Below, in pieces: positions 52,601 through 61,401 of a stretch of 64,000 bases of DNA. Source of the DNA: Hymenobacter oligotrophus (lineage in GTDB: Bacteria > Bacteroidota > Bacteroidia > Cytophagales > Hymenobacteraceae); the NCBI RefSeq assembly GCF_003574965.1, contig NZ_CP032317.1, forward strand, positions 2,480,001-2,544,000, in the 5' to 3' direction. The translations under genes and the position numbers were made by a program. The notes under the pieces were generated by a model. It made no database searches. It was not told the origin of the DNA and saw nothing but the letters and a program-made list of their open reading frames with translations. Numbering within the stretch: position 1 is the first letter of the stretch; each line of letters begins with the position of its first letter.

Positions 52601-55600
52601 GGCCGGTTCCTTAGCACGCCGGCCGCTTCGCACTACGGCGGTATCTCGCGCGAAATCGCGTTCGATACCGACTTCGACAACGCCAACGTGGAGTATTTGG
52701 AGTTCTGGCTGATGGACCCGTTCATCAAAAACCAGAGCGGCAAGAACTACAACACCGTCGACGACTCGGACCCTGCTACGCCGAGCGGCCCCAATACCTC
52801 GGGCGGCGAACTGTATTTCAACCTAGGTTCCGTTTCGGAAGACTTGCTGAAGGACGGGGTGTACGAGTTTGAGAACGGCCTGCCCGATACCAACGACCAA
52901 ACCAACGTGCAGCCCACTGTCTGGGGCCGCGCCACGCGTTTGCAGTTTCTGACGGACGCTTTCTCGACGGCCCCCGGCGGCCGCGAGCGGCAGGATATCG
53001 GCCTCGACGGCCTCACGCAAACCGAAGAGCAGCAGTTCTTCGCCAGCATTCCGGGCTACGGTTCCTTCGCCGATCCTTCGGCCGATAACTTCCGCCACCA
53101 CCTCGACGGCTCCTTCGATCAGGCCGACGTGAAGATCCTAGGTCGTTACAAGGACTTCAACGGCATGGAGGGCAACTCGCGCGCCGATGGCACGCAGAGC
53201 TCCACGGCCTACCCCGACAAGGAAGACCTCAACCGCGACAACGTCATCACCGACACGGAGCGCTACTACGAGTACCGCGTGCCGCTGCGCCCAGACCAGC
53301 TGCGCGTGGGCGAAAACTTTATTGTAGACCAGGTTACGCGCCCCGTAAACGGCGACCAGGTAACGTGGTACCAATTCCGCATTCCCATTCGGCAGTACTC
53401 GGGCATTCAGGGTGCCAACGCCGAGTTTGGCTTTAAGTCGATTCGCTTCATCCGGATGTACCTCACGGGCTGGCAGCAGCCCACGGTGCTGCGCTTCGTG
53501 CAGATGCAGTTTGTGGCCAACCAGTGGCGCCGCTACCTAGGTGTAATTGCGCAGCCCAACAGCGGGCAGCCTATCAACGTGACGAACGATGCCGACGCCT
53601 TTGCCATTTCGACGGTGAGCGTGGAGGAAAACGGTGCCACCAGCGGCCAGAGCGACGCCATTCCGTACGTAACGCCGCCCGGCATTCAGCGCGACCGGGA
53701 ATACGGCTCGAGCACCGTAAACCGCCAGCAAAACGAGCAGTCGTTGCGCCTGTGCGTGGAGGGCCTGAAGGATGGTTACGCCAAGGCGGCTTACAAAAAC
53801 GTAAACCTCGACCTGCTCCGCTACAAGCGCCTGAAGCTGTTTTTGCACGCCGAAAGCGAAAACCGCAACCTGCAGGATGGCCAAGCGCAAGGCTTTGTGC
53901 GCTTCGGTACCGACTACACCCAGAACTACTACCAGTACACGCTGCCACTGGAAGTTACCCGCCCCGGCGCCACCACCGCCGACCAGATTTGGCCGGTAGC
54001 CAACCGCATCGACATTGCCCTGCAAGACTTTATCGATGTAAAGGCCGAGCGCAACCAAGCCCGCGCCAGCTTCTTGGTGCCGTACTCCAAAACCTTGGCC
54101 AACGGAGCCGTTATTACGGTGCTGGGCAACCCCGATTTGAGCGCCTTGCAGGGCCTGATGATTGGCGTGCAGAACCCCTCCGACAACGGGCAGGGCCCCG
54201 ACCAATCGTTGTGCCTCTGGGCCGACGAGCTGCGCGTGCTGAACTTCGACCAGAACCCCGGCTGGGCTGCTACAGCTCGTTTTAACACGCGCCTGGCCGA
54301 CGTGGCCAACATTACGGCTACGGGCAGCTTTACCTCGGTAGGCTTTGGTGCCCTGCAAGACCGCCCCTCGCAACGCTCGCTCGACAACATTGCCCGCGGC
54401 GACGTGAATGCCGCTGTGGCCGTGGACAAGTTCTTGCCCGAAAAGCTAGGCTTGCGTGTGCCGGTGCTGCTGCAAGCCGGCCACGAAAGCCGCTCGCCCA
54501 AGTACGACCCGCTCGACCCCGACACGCCGTTGGAGCAGTCGTTGCAAAAGTTCGACTCGGAGCAGGACCGCGCCGCGTACCGCCGCGAGGTAACCGACCA
54601 AACGCGCAGCCGTTCCATTAGCCTGCTGAACGTACGGAAGGAACGCCTCAACCCCGATAAAAAGGTGCGGCCGTACGATGTCGAAAACCTGGCCCTGAGC
54701 TACTCGCTTACGGAGCGCTTACACACCGACATCCGGACCGACCGCGACTTCACGCGCACCTACACCGGGGCCCTGGCCTACACGTACCAGCCCACGCCCA
54801 AGTCGTACGCGCCGCTGAGCTCGGTGCAGGCGCTCAACTCGCCCTACCTGAAGTTTTTGCAGGAGCTCAACTTCACGCCCCTGCCCTCGCGCTTTGCCTT
54901 CCGCGCCGACCTAGACCGCCGCTACAACGAGCGTTTCTTGCAACGCACGCTGGTGCCGGGCGAAGTGCCCTCGCCCGATGGCATTCCGGGGGTGTTTCAG
55001 AAAAGCTTCTTTATCAACCGCATCTACGACCTGAAGTGGGACCTGACCAAGAGCCTGATTTTGGACTACACGGCCAACAACCGCAGCAGTGTAGACGAAG
55101 GCATTGGCCGCTCCATCGGCGATTCGCCGGAGGCGCAGCGCAACCAGGATTTGCTGCGCCGCAACCTGCAGCGCGGCGGCCGCACCACCAACTTCAACCA
55201 AACCGTTGCGCTTACCTACCGTTTGCCGCTCGATAAGTTTCCGCTTACCGACTGGCTCTCGGCCGATACGCGCTACGCGGCCAACTACTCGTGGCAAGCA
55301 GCCTCCACAGCCTTGCGGGCCCCGGTTGGCGGGCTCAACGACACGATTACCCAGCGCGTTAACATCGGCAACACCATCCAGAACAACCAAGACATTAGCG
55401 TCAATGGCCGCATTGATCTGGTGAAGCTGTACAACAAGGTGCGGTTCCTCAACATCATCAACAACGCACCGGCCCCCACTGCGCAGCGCCGGCAGCCCGG
55501 CTCGGAGTTGGAGCGTCTGCGCCGCGGCAATGTCCCCGACGCCTCAGGTGCCCAAACGCCGACGGCTTCCGACTCGGCCAAAGGCCCCGAGCTGCGCGCC

Positions 55601-57058
55601 CTGAAGGCCGTATTGCGCTCATTGATGACGGCCCGCTCGCTGAACTTCACGTACACCCGCACCGCGGGCACACTGCTGCCGGGCTACCTGCCGGGCACCC
55701 GCTTCTTCGGGCTGAACAGCGACTTGTCGGCGCCGGGCCTGCCGTTCATCCTGGGGCAGCAGTACAACGAGTTGGACGACCTGTACAACCGAGCCAACTC
55801 GCGCGGCTGGTACACCCAACGCAGCGACCTGCTGAACACGCCGCTGAGCTCGTTGAAGACCGAAAATCTGAACGCCCGCACGGCCTTGGAGCCCTTCCGC
55901 GATTTCAACATTCAGCTGGATATACGCCGGCAGCGCGTGGAAAACAACGAAGTGTTTTACCGCTTGGCCGTCGACAGCATCAACCTGCAACCCTTCATCG
56001 ACCCGAACACCGGCGCGTTTGCCTTGGCTCCGCGCCTGCCGCTGGGATCGGGTACGTTCAGCACCTCGTTCTTCGCGCTGAATACCTTGTTTGGCGACGT
56101 AAACCGCCAGAACGCCTCGAAATCGTTTGACCGGTTTGTGAGCAACCGCCAGCCCATACGGGAGAGCCTGCAATCGGCCAACCCCAACAACGGCTACTAC
56201 GGCTACAACTCGCAGGAAGTGTTAATTCCGGCTTTCATCGAAGCATACCGCGGGCGCTCGTCGGGCGGGCACAAGGCGAAGGTCTTTAACCCGTTTGGCC
56301 AACTGCCCCTCCCCAACTGGCGCATCGATTACAACGGCTTGGCCAACCTGCCCTTCGTGCAGCAATACCTGCGCTCGGTGTCGATTACGCACCAGTACTC
56401 CTCGGAGTACCAGATCCTGGGCTACACCACCTCCACGCTCTACGACACCAAGCCCAAGGAGGGCGAATTCTCGAAGCAGGTAAACCAGGACAGGCTGTAC
56501 GTGCCCTACTACGTGGTAAACCAAGTAACCATTACGGAGCGCCTGGCCCCGCTGGTGGGTATCAACTTCCAGACGCTGGAGAAGGTGAACGGCCGCGTGG
56601 ACTACGGCCTGGAGCGTAACCTGTTCCTGAACACCACCAACGCGCAGGTAACGGAACTACGCAACAAAACTCTCACCATTGGCCTGGGTTACACCACCAA
56701 CCGCTTCCGCATTCCGTTCCGGATTGGGGGCGAGCAGCGCATACTCCGCAACGAGCTCAACGCCCGCCTCGACCTCTCCATCCGCGACAACGTGACGTTC
56801 CAGCGCAGCATTGTGGATATCGCGCGCCTCGACCCCAGCACCGGCGACCCGGGCCCGGTGGGCCGCGCCGAGCAGCAGGTTACCAACGGCAACCGCCAAT
56901 TCCAGCTGCGCCCCACCATCGACTACGTCGTGAATCAGCGCCTGAACCTGCAGTTCTTCTTTACGCGCAACGTGTCGCAGCCGAAGGTGGTGAGCAACTC
57001 CTACAAAAACGCCGCTACCGAAGGCGGTATTCAGCTGCGCTACAGCCTATCGCAGTAG
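49613..57058 (+). CDS. sprA: T9SS outer-membrane translocon protein SprA
   Basis: About 2481 residues, the usual giant size of SprA/Sov, the 36-strand barrel that moves T9SS cargo across the outer membrane. No ATG opens the gene; TTG 49613 gives TPGTKKYVAAFSSVAVAFLLTWW, a proper signal peptide, while TTG 49598 lies inside the preceding terminator tail. SprA landmarks are the SprA-N-type segments (RDPARLSFREFERLQQQQAIRNYF; DFNFQQNFNLNLTGQIGDKLRLLFNYDT), the long barrel-and-cap middle part (GKLSVTGVAAQLRGTADEVRVQNGAQSRNFEI; KSSVAFSGEFAQF-like region at about 860), and amphipathic strands to an end at QLRYSLSQ. It is the exporter for the sorting-domain proteins seen elsewhere in the window. Confidence 0.95.
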   Translation: MTPGTKKYVAAFSSVAVAFLLTWWSQAGPARNRTFEFSQLWSWLRVRPHGPLLAALPDTTRPAADTARYRSSRRPKVAPRDRQGNFLTERRRSPLVLPLPANVKPQITVSDSLDYVDVEENIGTDLDYRDPARLSFREFERLQQQQAIRNYFRTKAEGGVAGEAGNATAAKRLIPKIALAPGLGRIFGGEFIDIRPNGAATISLGWRQNFNDNPALTLRQRRNGDFNFQQNFNLNLTGQIGDKLRLLFNYDTRAAFDFENQIKADFTGYDTDIIRKVEMGNVSLPLNNSLVQGGQNMFGIKTQLQFGKLSVTGVAAQLRGTADEVRVQNGAQSRNFEIKASQYEANRHFFLSHFFRERYDAVLRNLPTVQSGVEIRRLEVYITNDNRTTETLRNVVALQDVAEPRRLYRGTLAKPGRELSPAANDANQTLELARRGPRDVQQIDGYLQSQNLTKTVDYELVRARKLDPREYTFNSQLGYLSLNTPLLPEQVLAISCEYMFNGRPYQIGETVTEYGNVPDTGVIFLKLLRATNPGVGLADPAQNPTNDRLQTRNLPVFDLMMKNIYALNASQLSRDQFRLDIIYKDDITGLDLLSLKEGERIQNVPLTQVFNLDNLNPNNDRPADGNFDFLPGLTIDPEQGRVIFPVIEPFGAYLQTQFNPSEEALIRRYVYPELYTQVQSDAQQRQEKDKFFLKGRYAATSSDEITLPGIRIPEGSVRVYSGSTLLQEGTDYQVFYDQAKVKILNPSYLNSANELRVQFERDAVVQVLPRKLVGARLDYKVSDDLNFGGTVLHLLENQAPGINRVNIGEEPGNNTIYGLDVNMRRESRVLTKYLDALPFLSTKAPSSVAFSGEFAQFVPGQSKLGRGEDGASYLDDFENARTPFTLGGLNSTSTWRLASTPLPLGGALPGLQYSYRRAKLAWYTIDQTYFTNGRSKPSNIGVEDLKNHYSRGVPRSEVFPNRDNGALGNTYENTFDLAYYPTERGQYNYSPRVSADGRFLSTPAASHYGGISREIAFDTDFDNANVEYLEFWLMDPFIKNQSGKNYNTVDDSDPATPSGPNTSGGELYFNLGSVSEDLLKDGVYEFENGLPDTNDQTNVQPTVWGRATRLQFLTDAFSTAPGGRERQDIGLDGLTQTEEQQFFASIPGYGSFADPSADNFRHHLDGSFDQADVKILGRYKDFNGMEGNSRADGTQSSTAYPDKEDLNRDNVITDTERYYEYRVPLRPDQLRVGENFIVDQVTRPVNGDQVTWYQFRIPIRQYSGIQGANAEFGFKSIRFIRMYLTGWQQPTVLRFVQMQFVANQWRRYLGVIAQPNSGQPINVTNDADAFAISTVSVEENGATSGQSDAIPYVTPPGIQRDREYGSSTVNRQQNEQSLRLCVEGLKDGYAKAAYKNVNLDLLRYKRLKLFLHAESENRNLQDGQAQGFVRFGTDYTQNYYQYTLPLEVTRPGATTADQIWPVANRIDIALQDFIDVKAERNQARASFLVPYSKTLANGAVITVLGNPDLSALQGLMIGVQNPSDNGQGPDQSLCLWADELRVLNFDQNPGWAATARFNTRLADVANITATGSFTSVGFGALQDRPSQRSLDNIARGDVNAAVAVDKFLPEKLGLRVPVLLQAGHESRSPKYDPLDPDTPLEQSLQKFDSEQDRAAYRREVTDQTRSRSISLLNVRKERLNPDKKVRPYDVENLALSYSLTERLHTDIRTDRDFTRTYTGALAYTYQPTPKSYAPLSSVQALNSPYLKFLQELNFTPLPSRFAFRADLDRRYNERFLQRTLVPGEVPSPDGIPGVFQKSFFINRIYDLKWDLTKSLILDYTANNRSSVDEGIGRSIGDSPEAQRNQDLLRRNLQRGGRTTNFNQTVALTYRLPLDKFPLTDWLSADTRYAANYSWQAASTALRAPVGGLNDTITQRVNIGNTIQNNQDISVNGRIDLVKLYNKVRFLNIINNAPAPTAQRRQPGSELERLRRGNVPDASGAQTPTASDSAKGPELRALKAVLRSLMTARSLNFTYTRTAGTLLPGYLPGTRFFGLNSDLSAPGLPFILGQQYNELDDLYNRANSRGWYTQRSDLLNTPLSSLKTENLNARTALEPFRDFNIQLDIRRQRVENNEVFYRLAVDSINLQPFIDPNTGAFALAPRLPLGSGTFSTSFFALNTLFGDVNRQNASKSFDRFVSNRQPIRESLQSANPNNGYYGYNSQEVLIPAFIEAYRGRSSGGHKAKVFNPFGQLPLPNWRIDYNGLANLPFVQQYLRSVSITHQYSSEYQILGYTTSTLYDTKPKEGEFSKQVNQDRLYVPYYVVNQVTITERLAPLVGINFQTLEKVNGRVDYGLERNLFLNTTNAQVTELRNKTLTIGLGYTTNRFRIPFRIGGEQRILRNELNARLDLSIRDNVTFQRSIVDIARLDPSTGDPGPVGRAEQQVTNGNRQFQLRPTIDYVVNQRLNLQFFFTRNVSQPKVVSNSYKNAATEGGIQLRYSLSQ

Positions 57059-57078
57059 CAACGGCCGAGCCGCAACCA

Positions 57079-57124
57079 AGCGGGCCCGGTACGCCGTATG
57101 TGCGTGCCGGGCCCGCTGCTTTTT
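57079..57124 (+). terminator. Terminator of sprA
   Basis: AGCGGGCCCGG 57079-57089 pairs with CCGGGCCCGCT 57107-57117, with an inner ACGC/GCGT pairing, followed by GCTTTTT. Confidence 0.88.
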
Positions 57125-57161
57125 ATGCGGCACCTAGGCTGCGCGCAATGCGGCTAAAGCT

Positions 57162-57169
57162 TACCTTTG
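57162..57169 (+). promoter_or_regulatory. -7 promoter element of gcvH
   Basis: TACCTTTG matches TAnnTTTG and lies 49 nt before the gcvH ATG; no clear -33 TTG. Confidence 0.5.
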
Positions 57170-57218
57170 GCCGCGGCTAAGCCGCAACTCCCATTCTACA
57201 TTTCCGTTTTTGCCTGAC

Positions 57219-57599
57219 ATGAACCTGCCCAGCACCCTGAAGTACACCAAAGAGCACGAGTGGATCCGCGTTGAAGGTGATGTTGCCTACGTGGGCATCA
57301 CTGATTTTGCCCAGAAGGAGTTGGGTGACATCGTGTACGTGGACATCGACACCGTTGACAAGGAAGTAAGCAAAGACGAAGTATTTGGCACCGTTGAGGC
57401 CGTTAAAACGGTATCCGACCTGTTCAGCCCCCTCTCGGGCACGGTGCTGGAGGTAAATTCTGCTTTGGGCGACGCTCCCGAGACGGTAAACTCCGACCCC
57501 TACGGCGACGGCTGGATGATCAAAATGTCGATCAGCAACCCTGCTGAACTCGACGAGCTGCTGACCGCCGAAGCTTACGGCGACCTGGTAGGCGCCTAA
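57219..57599 (+). CDS. gcvH: Glycine cleavage system H protein
   Basis: A 126-residue lipoyl carrier that shuttles the methylamine group between the P and T proteins of glycine cleavage. The start is ATG 57219 ([36 protein letters not shown]), the family N-terminus; the upstream frame only adds a TTG. The lipoyl lysine is Lys63 in [13 protein letters not shown]. The C-terminus ([15 protein letters not shown]) is complete. Other gcv genes are absent here; gcvH next to sprA is a known Bacteroidetes arrangement. Confidence 0.96.
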   Translation: MNLPSTLKYTKEHEWIRVEGDVAYVGITDFAQKELGDIVYVDIDTVDKEVSKDEVFGTVEAVKTVSDLFSPLSGTVLEVNSALGDAPETVNSDPYGDGWMIKMSISNPAELDELLTAEAYGDLVGA

Positions 57600-57616
57600 C
57601 ACTCCCTGCCGCAGCC

Positions 57617-58060
57617 ATGGCCCAACCGCGCACCCTGTTGGCCGGAAGCCGGGTCTGGCTGCTGCTATCCGTAGCCTGGACGGCCTTTATGCTCTGGGGT
57701 ACGCTCAGCCCGCTGAACCGGCTGCCGCCGCTGCCCCACTGGGAGCTGCTGTCGTTTGACACTGCCGCGCACGCCGGCATGTTTGTGGTTACGGCCGTGC
57801 TCTACATCCTTACTGCCCGCCGGCAACGACTCTACCCGAGTCTGCGCCTGCGGGCTTTTTGGTGGGTGCTGGCCGTGTGCATCTTCCTAGGTGGCTTTAT
57901 CGAACTGGTGCAAAGCTTCATGGACTTAGGCCGCCTAGGTGACTGGACGGACATGCTGAGCGACAGCCTAGGGGCCGTGGCCGGGGTGCTGTTGATGTGG
58001 CTCCTCCGCCGCTGGTGGGATGCCCCTGCTCCTGCCGTTATGGCCCGTACCCATGCCTAG
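57617..58060 (+). CDS. VanZ-like membrane protein
   Basis: A 147-residue protein with four hydrophobic helices (VWLLLSVAWTAFMLWGTLSP, HAGMFVVTAVLYILTARR, AFWWVLAVCIFLGGFIELVQSF, MLSDSLGAVAGVLLMWLLRR). The motifs DTAAHAGMFV and GGFIELVQSFMDLGRLGDWTDMLSDSLGAVAG are those of the VanZ-like family, whose function outside teicoplanin resistance is unclear. It follows gcvH by 17 nt and overlaps the M28 peptidase by 8 nt, so the three probably share a transcript. Confidence 0.88.
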   Translation: MAQPRTLLAGSRVWLLLSVAWTAFMLWGTLSPLNRLPPLPHWELLSFDTAAHAGMFVVTAVLYILTARRQRLYPSLRLRAFWWVLAVCIFLGGFIELVQSFMDLGRLGDWTDMLSDSLGAVAGVLLMWLLRRWWDAPAPAVMARTHA

Positions 58061-59351
58061 GTGCCACTGCCTCCGCTACCTAGGGGCAGCCTTGCTGCTT
58101 GGGCTTGCGCCCGGTGGCAGCACCTCGGCGCAGGACATGCAGCGGGTGCGCAAAACCGTGGCTTACTTGGCCAGCCCTAAGCTGCACGGCCGCGGCTACG
58201 TGCAGCACGGCGACCGTAAAGCGGCCGATTACATACGGCGCCGTTTTTCGGCCCTTAAGCTGGAGCCACTTGCGGCCAATTATCTTCAGCCGTTTCAGCT
58301 ACCGGTAAATACTTTTCCGGGCAAGCTACAGCTTCGGGTAGGCAAGCAAGCGCTCCGCGTCGGCGAGGATTTCATTGCTGAGCCGCACTCGGGCTCGGGT
58401 ACGCTCCGCGGCCCTGCCGTACTCCTCGATACCCTGATCTTCACCGACGAGCAAGCCGGTTACCGCTTTTTAGCCGACTCCCTGCGCGGGCGCATTTTGG
58501 TGCTGCGGCAGCGCGATGCGGAACGCATTCGCACGCTGCCTGCTGCCTTCGAGCGGCACCTTGCCTCGGCAGCGGCCCGTATTGTGCTTGTGCCCGATAA
58601 GCTTACGGCCTCGGTAAGCGGGCAGCAGGCTTCGCAAGTTCGTCTGCAAGTACTGGCTAGCCGCTGGCCTAAACCGGCAGCTCTTGGCACAGCCGTGTCG
58701 CTTGACGTAGTGGCCAAACTAGAGCCTGCTTACACCACGCACAACGTGGTAGGCATGGTGCGCGGCAGCGTGCAGCCCGATTCCTTTTTAGTCGTTTCCG
58801 CCCACTACGACCACCTAGGGCGCATGGGCAAGCGGGCCTACTTTCCGGGTGCCAACGACAATGCCAGCGGTACCGCCATGCTGCTGGAGCTGGCCGCTTA
58901 CTACGCCGAGCACCGCCCTAGGTATTCGATAGCGTTTTTGGCATTTGGGGCCGAAGAAGCAGGTTTGGTGGGGTCGCGCCACTTTGTGCAACAGCCCTTA
59001 GTGCCGTTGGGCAACATTCGGTTTCTGCTGAACCTGGACTTAGAAGGCACCGGCCAGGCCGGAACCACCGTGGTGAATGGCCGGCTGCACGAGCGCGAGT
59101 ACCAGCTGCTGCTGCGCCTCAACCAACAAGGCAGCCACCTGCCCGATGTGGCACCTAGGGGCCGCGCCGCTAACTCCGACCACTACCCTTTTTCGGAGGC
59201 CGGTGTTCCGGCCTTCTTCGTGTATTTGCGTGGCACGCCCACGCACTACCACGACGTACACGACCGCGCCGCAACGCTGCCGCTCACCGGCTTTCAAGGC
59301 ATGTTTAAGCTGGCTGCAGCCTTTTTGAATCGGCTGCAACGCTGCCTTTAA
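58053..59351 (+). CDS. Exported M28-family metallopeptidase
   Basis: About 432 residues from ATG 58053 (MPRCHCLRYLGAALLLGLAPG...), which overlaps the VanZ stop by 8 nt. The signal peptide ends TSA before Gln. Residues 35-100 are the N-terminal cap, about 110-220 a PA-like insert (AVLLDTLIFTDEQAGYRF), and 235-432 the zinc aminopeptidase core: SAHYDHLG, GANDNASGTAML, FGAEEAGLVGS, LDLEGTG and NSDHYPFSEAGVPAFF give the His, Asp, Glu, Asp/Glu and His ligands plus the catalytic Glu. It probably trims peptides in the periplasm. It differs from the glutaminyl cyclase at 7907-8944 by having the EE pair. Confidence 0.9.
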   Translation: MPRCHCLRYLGAALLLGLAPGGSTSAQDMQRVRKTVAYLASPKLHGRGYVQHGDRKAADYIRRRFSALKLEPLAANYLQPFQLPVNTFPGKLQLRVGKQALRVGEDFIAEPHSGSGTLRGPAVLLDTLIFTDEQAGYRFLADSLRGRILVLRQRDAERIRTLPAAFERHLASAAARIVLVPDKLTASVSGQQASQVRLQVLASRWPKPAALGTAVSLDVVAKLEPAYTTHNVVGMVRGSVQPDSFLVVSAHYDHLGRMGKRAYFPGANDNASGTAMLLELAAYYAEHRPRYSIAFLAFGAEEAGLVGSRHFVQQPLVPLGNIRFLLNLDLEGTGQAGTTVVNGRLHEREYQLLLRLNQQGSHLPDVAPRGRAANSDHYPFSEAGVPAFFVYLRGTPTHYHDVHDRAATLPLTGFQGMFKLAAAFLNRLQRCL

Positions 59352-59403
59352 TTAGGCCGTTGTGCCTCGCCGAAGCTGGCAGCACACTTTGGTAAAAAGC
59401 AAG

Positions 59404-59445
59404 CGTCCCAGAATCATCCGAGGTGGAACGGACGATTCTGGGACG
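59404..59445. terminator. Terminator between the M28 peptidase and the exported-protein gene
   Basis: CGTCCCAGAATC 59404-59415 pairs with GATTCTGGGACG 59434-59445, with inner TCCG/CGGA pairing. On the minus strand a T-run follows within 10 nt, so it mainly ends the minus-strand gene. Confidence 0.8.
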
Positions 59446-59474
59446 AACAAAACAGTGGCTTTAGGCCGACCTGT

Positions 59475-60020
59475 TTAGCTGTTGCTGCGCAGCGAACCCA
59501 TTACTTGCTTAGCTACCGATTCCCACTCCGGCTTCTGACGGTCGGGGCAAGAGAAGGTGCACATCAGCAGGCGGCCTTCCACGTCGGTGAAGAAAATCAG
59601 GTTGTACACCTGGTGGCCCAACTCGGGCTTCATCATTTCGATGAAACCAACTTTGCGGCCGTTGATTTCGCGAACACCATCGGCGAAGAACGTGGCATCG
59701 GAGTACTGCTTCCGGTACGTCTTCATGAAGTTGGCCGCGTACATGTCAACCATGTCCTGGTCAGCCGTGTTGTCGGTGTACGAAAACGCGAGGCTGGCGT
59801 GCGAGGTGTTGGTGTAGATGACGCTCGGACGGCTCTGCGCCTTGGCGTAGAGGAAGTCCATTTGCTGCTCGCTCATCACCTCGAAGCCTTTCGGGATCAG
59901 AATTTCAACACGCTCGCTCAGAACGCGCTTTTTGATGAGCTCCACTTCAGCAAAGGGCCGAGCGGCCATGAGCAGCACTGCGAGGCAGAGCAACGGGGCG
60001 AGTAGAACTTTTTTCATCAT
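59475..60020 (-). CDS. Exported protein of unknown function
   Basis: A 181-residue protein with a signal peptide (MMKKVLLAPLLCLAVLLMAARPF). The mature part reads as one alpha/beta domain: KKRVLSERVEILIPKGFEVMSEQQMDFLYA, PSVIYTNTSHASLAFSYTDNTA, a helix DQDMVDMYAANFMKTYRKQYSD, then GVREINGRKVGFIEMMKPE and YNLIFFTDVEGRLLMCTFSCPDRQKPEWESVAKQVMGSL. The order of an IPKGFE strand, a small strand set and a final EWESVAKQVMGSL helix is like PsbP/DUF1795-type folds, but I cannot name a family. Monocistronic, with its own terminator. Confidence 0.7.
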   Translation of the reverse strand: MMKKVLLAPLLCLAVLLMAARPFAEVELIKKRVLSERVEILIPKGFEVMSEQQMDFLYAKAQSRPSVIYTNTSHASLAFSYTDNTADQDMVDMYAANFMKTYRKQYSDATFFADGVREINGRKVGFIEMMKPELGHQVYNLIFFTDVEGRLLMCTFSCPDRQKPEWESVAKQVMGSLRSNS

Positions 60021-60335
60021 CTAAAGCGAAAAAAAGTGGAAATCTTTCTAGGTAAACTACCTAACAAAGGAGAGGCAGTCTGTTTGGATAACACAATTTA
60101 GGAAGAAACCCGGACAACACAAGAGCTTCATACAAAAATAATTTTGTGCAAGTCGGCTATGCGGTGCTCGTGCTGCAAAATTAGGGCTAAAATGCTGTAA
60201 ACCCACATTCTGCTAAACTTTCCTTTTGCTGTTCAGCTTGGTTAAGGCTACTTACGAGGCCGAACATTGATTGGTTTGAATCTATAAAAAAGATCCTAAA
60301 TCGTATCGGAAACGAGCACTAACGCTCGTTAGGAC
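60021..60335. promoter_or_regulatory. AT-rich spacer with possible divergent promoter elements and yicC terminator
   Basis: No gene is visible in these 315 nt. CAAAAATA (60133-60140) read on the minus strand is TATTTTTG, and the overlapping TAATTTTG (60139-60146) fits the same TAnnTTTG consensus on the plus strand, so a promoter for the exported-protein gene probably lies here. AACGAGC 60311-60317 pairs with GCTCGTT 60324-60330 and may end yicC transcription. Confidence 0.45.
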
Positions 60336-61229
60336 TTATAGGATATTGTTTAGTTGTTCTTTTATTTTTTCAAGCTCCTCCTTCATTCCCACCACCAAAT
60401 GCTGGATAGTGGAGTCGTTGGCTTTGGAGCCGATGGTGTTGATTTCGCGGCCGATTTCCTGCGAGATGAACACCAGCTTTTTGCCGCTTGGCTCGGGCAG
60501 GTGCACGGTTTCGGCGAAGTAGTGCAAGTGGCTGATCAGGCGCACTTTCTCCTCGGCTATGTCGAGCTTCTCTATATAATAAAGAAGTTCCTGCTCGAAG
60601 CGGCTGGGGTTGAACTGGTCGTTTTGCACCAACTCCCCTAGCCCTTCGTGCATGCGGCGGCGCACGTTTTCGAGGCGGGTGGGATCGTGGCGTTCCACAT
60701 CCGAAAGCAAAATGCGAATGTGGTCGATGTAACTCAAGATTTCAGTGGTGAGGGCCTGCCCCTCGGTGCGGCGGAAATCCAGCACGCGGTCGAGGGCATC
60801 TTGCACAAGCGGCTGCAGGTCGTCCCACGACAGGGCCAGTTCTTCCTCGGTGGGGGCGGCGGCTTCGGCGGGGGTTTGCACCACGCCGGGCATGCGCAAA
60901 GCCAGCTCCAGCAGGTTGTTGGAGCCGTCGCCGAGCTCTTGCGCTACGCTTTTCAGCTCTTGGTAAGCCGCCAGCAGGGCATCGCGGTTGAGGGTAGCGC
61001 GCGAGCGGGCGGCCGCCGGCCGGGTAATATCGATGCTGACGTTGACCTTGCCGCGCACCAGCTGGCGGCTCACGAGGTTGCGCAGCTCCAGCTCGTAGGC
61101 GGCAATGGAGCGCGGCGTACGCAAGCCTAGGTCGAGGCCTTTGGAGTTGAGCGACTTAATTTCGATTGTGACGGTGTATTGCTCGGTTTCGTGGTGAGCA
61201 ACCCCGTAGCCAGTCATGGACAGCAGCAT
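60336..61229 (-). CDS. yicC: YicC-family endoribonuclease
   Basis: A 297-residue cytoplasmic protein of the YicC family, known as metal-dependent endoribonucleases that take part in small-RNA turnover. The N-terminus MLLSMTGYGVAHHETEQYTVTIEIKSLNSKGLDL is diagnostic, and the C-terminal part has the conserved EELVQNDQFNPSRFEQELLYYIEKLDIAEEKVRLISHLHYF and ISQEIGREINTIGSKAND. An Ala/Glu-rich insert is normal. It is divergent from the TonB receptor gene. Confidence 0.93.
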   Translation of the reverse strand: MLLSMTGYGVAHHETEQYTVTIEIKSLNSKGLDLGLRTPRSIAAYELELRNLVSRQLVRGKVNVSIDITRPAAARSRATLNRDALLAAYQELKSVAQELGDGSNNLLELALRMPGVVQTPAEAAAPTEEELALSWDDLQPLVQDALDRVLDFRRTEGQALTTEILSYIDHIRILLSDVERHDPTRLENVRRRMHEGLGELVQNDQFNPSRFEQELLYYIEKLDIAEEKVRLISHLHYFAETVHLPEPSGKKLVFISQEIGREINTIGSKANDSTIQHLVVGMKEELEKIKEQLNNIL

Positions 61230-61371
61230 AGGCAGAACGCAGAAGAGGAAGGCGCAAAAGTAAGACCTCCTTGCAGATGTTCAGCAGGTTGCGCAAAGTG
61301 CGTAACGCAAGGGTAACGGTGGCGTCATGGTAGCATAACCAGGGCTTCACACTGGCGTAACAGCATTAAAA

Positions 61372-61379
61372 TAGCTTTG
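61372..61379 (+). promoter_or_regulatory. -7 promoter element of the TonB-dependent receptor
   Basis: TAGCTTTG matches TAnnTTTG and lies 22 nt before the ATG; there is no clear -33 TTG. Confidence 0.5.
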
Positions 61380-61401
61380 CGACGCAAACCAGCAGACCGC
61401 T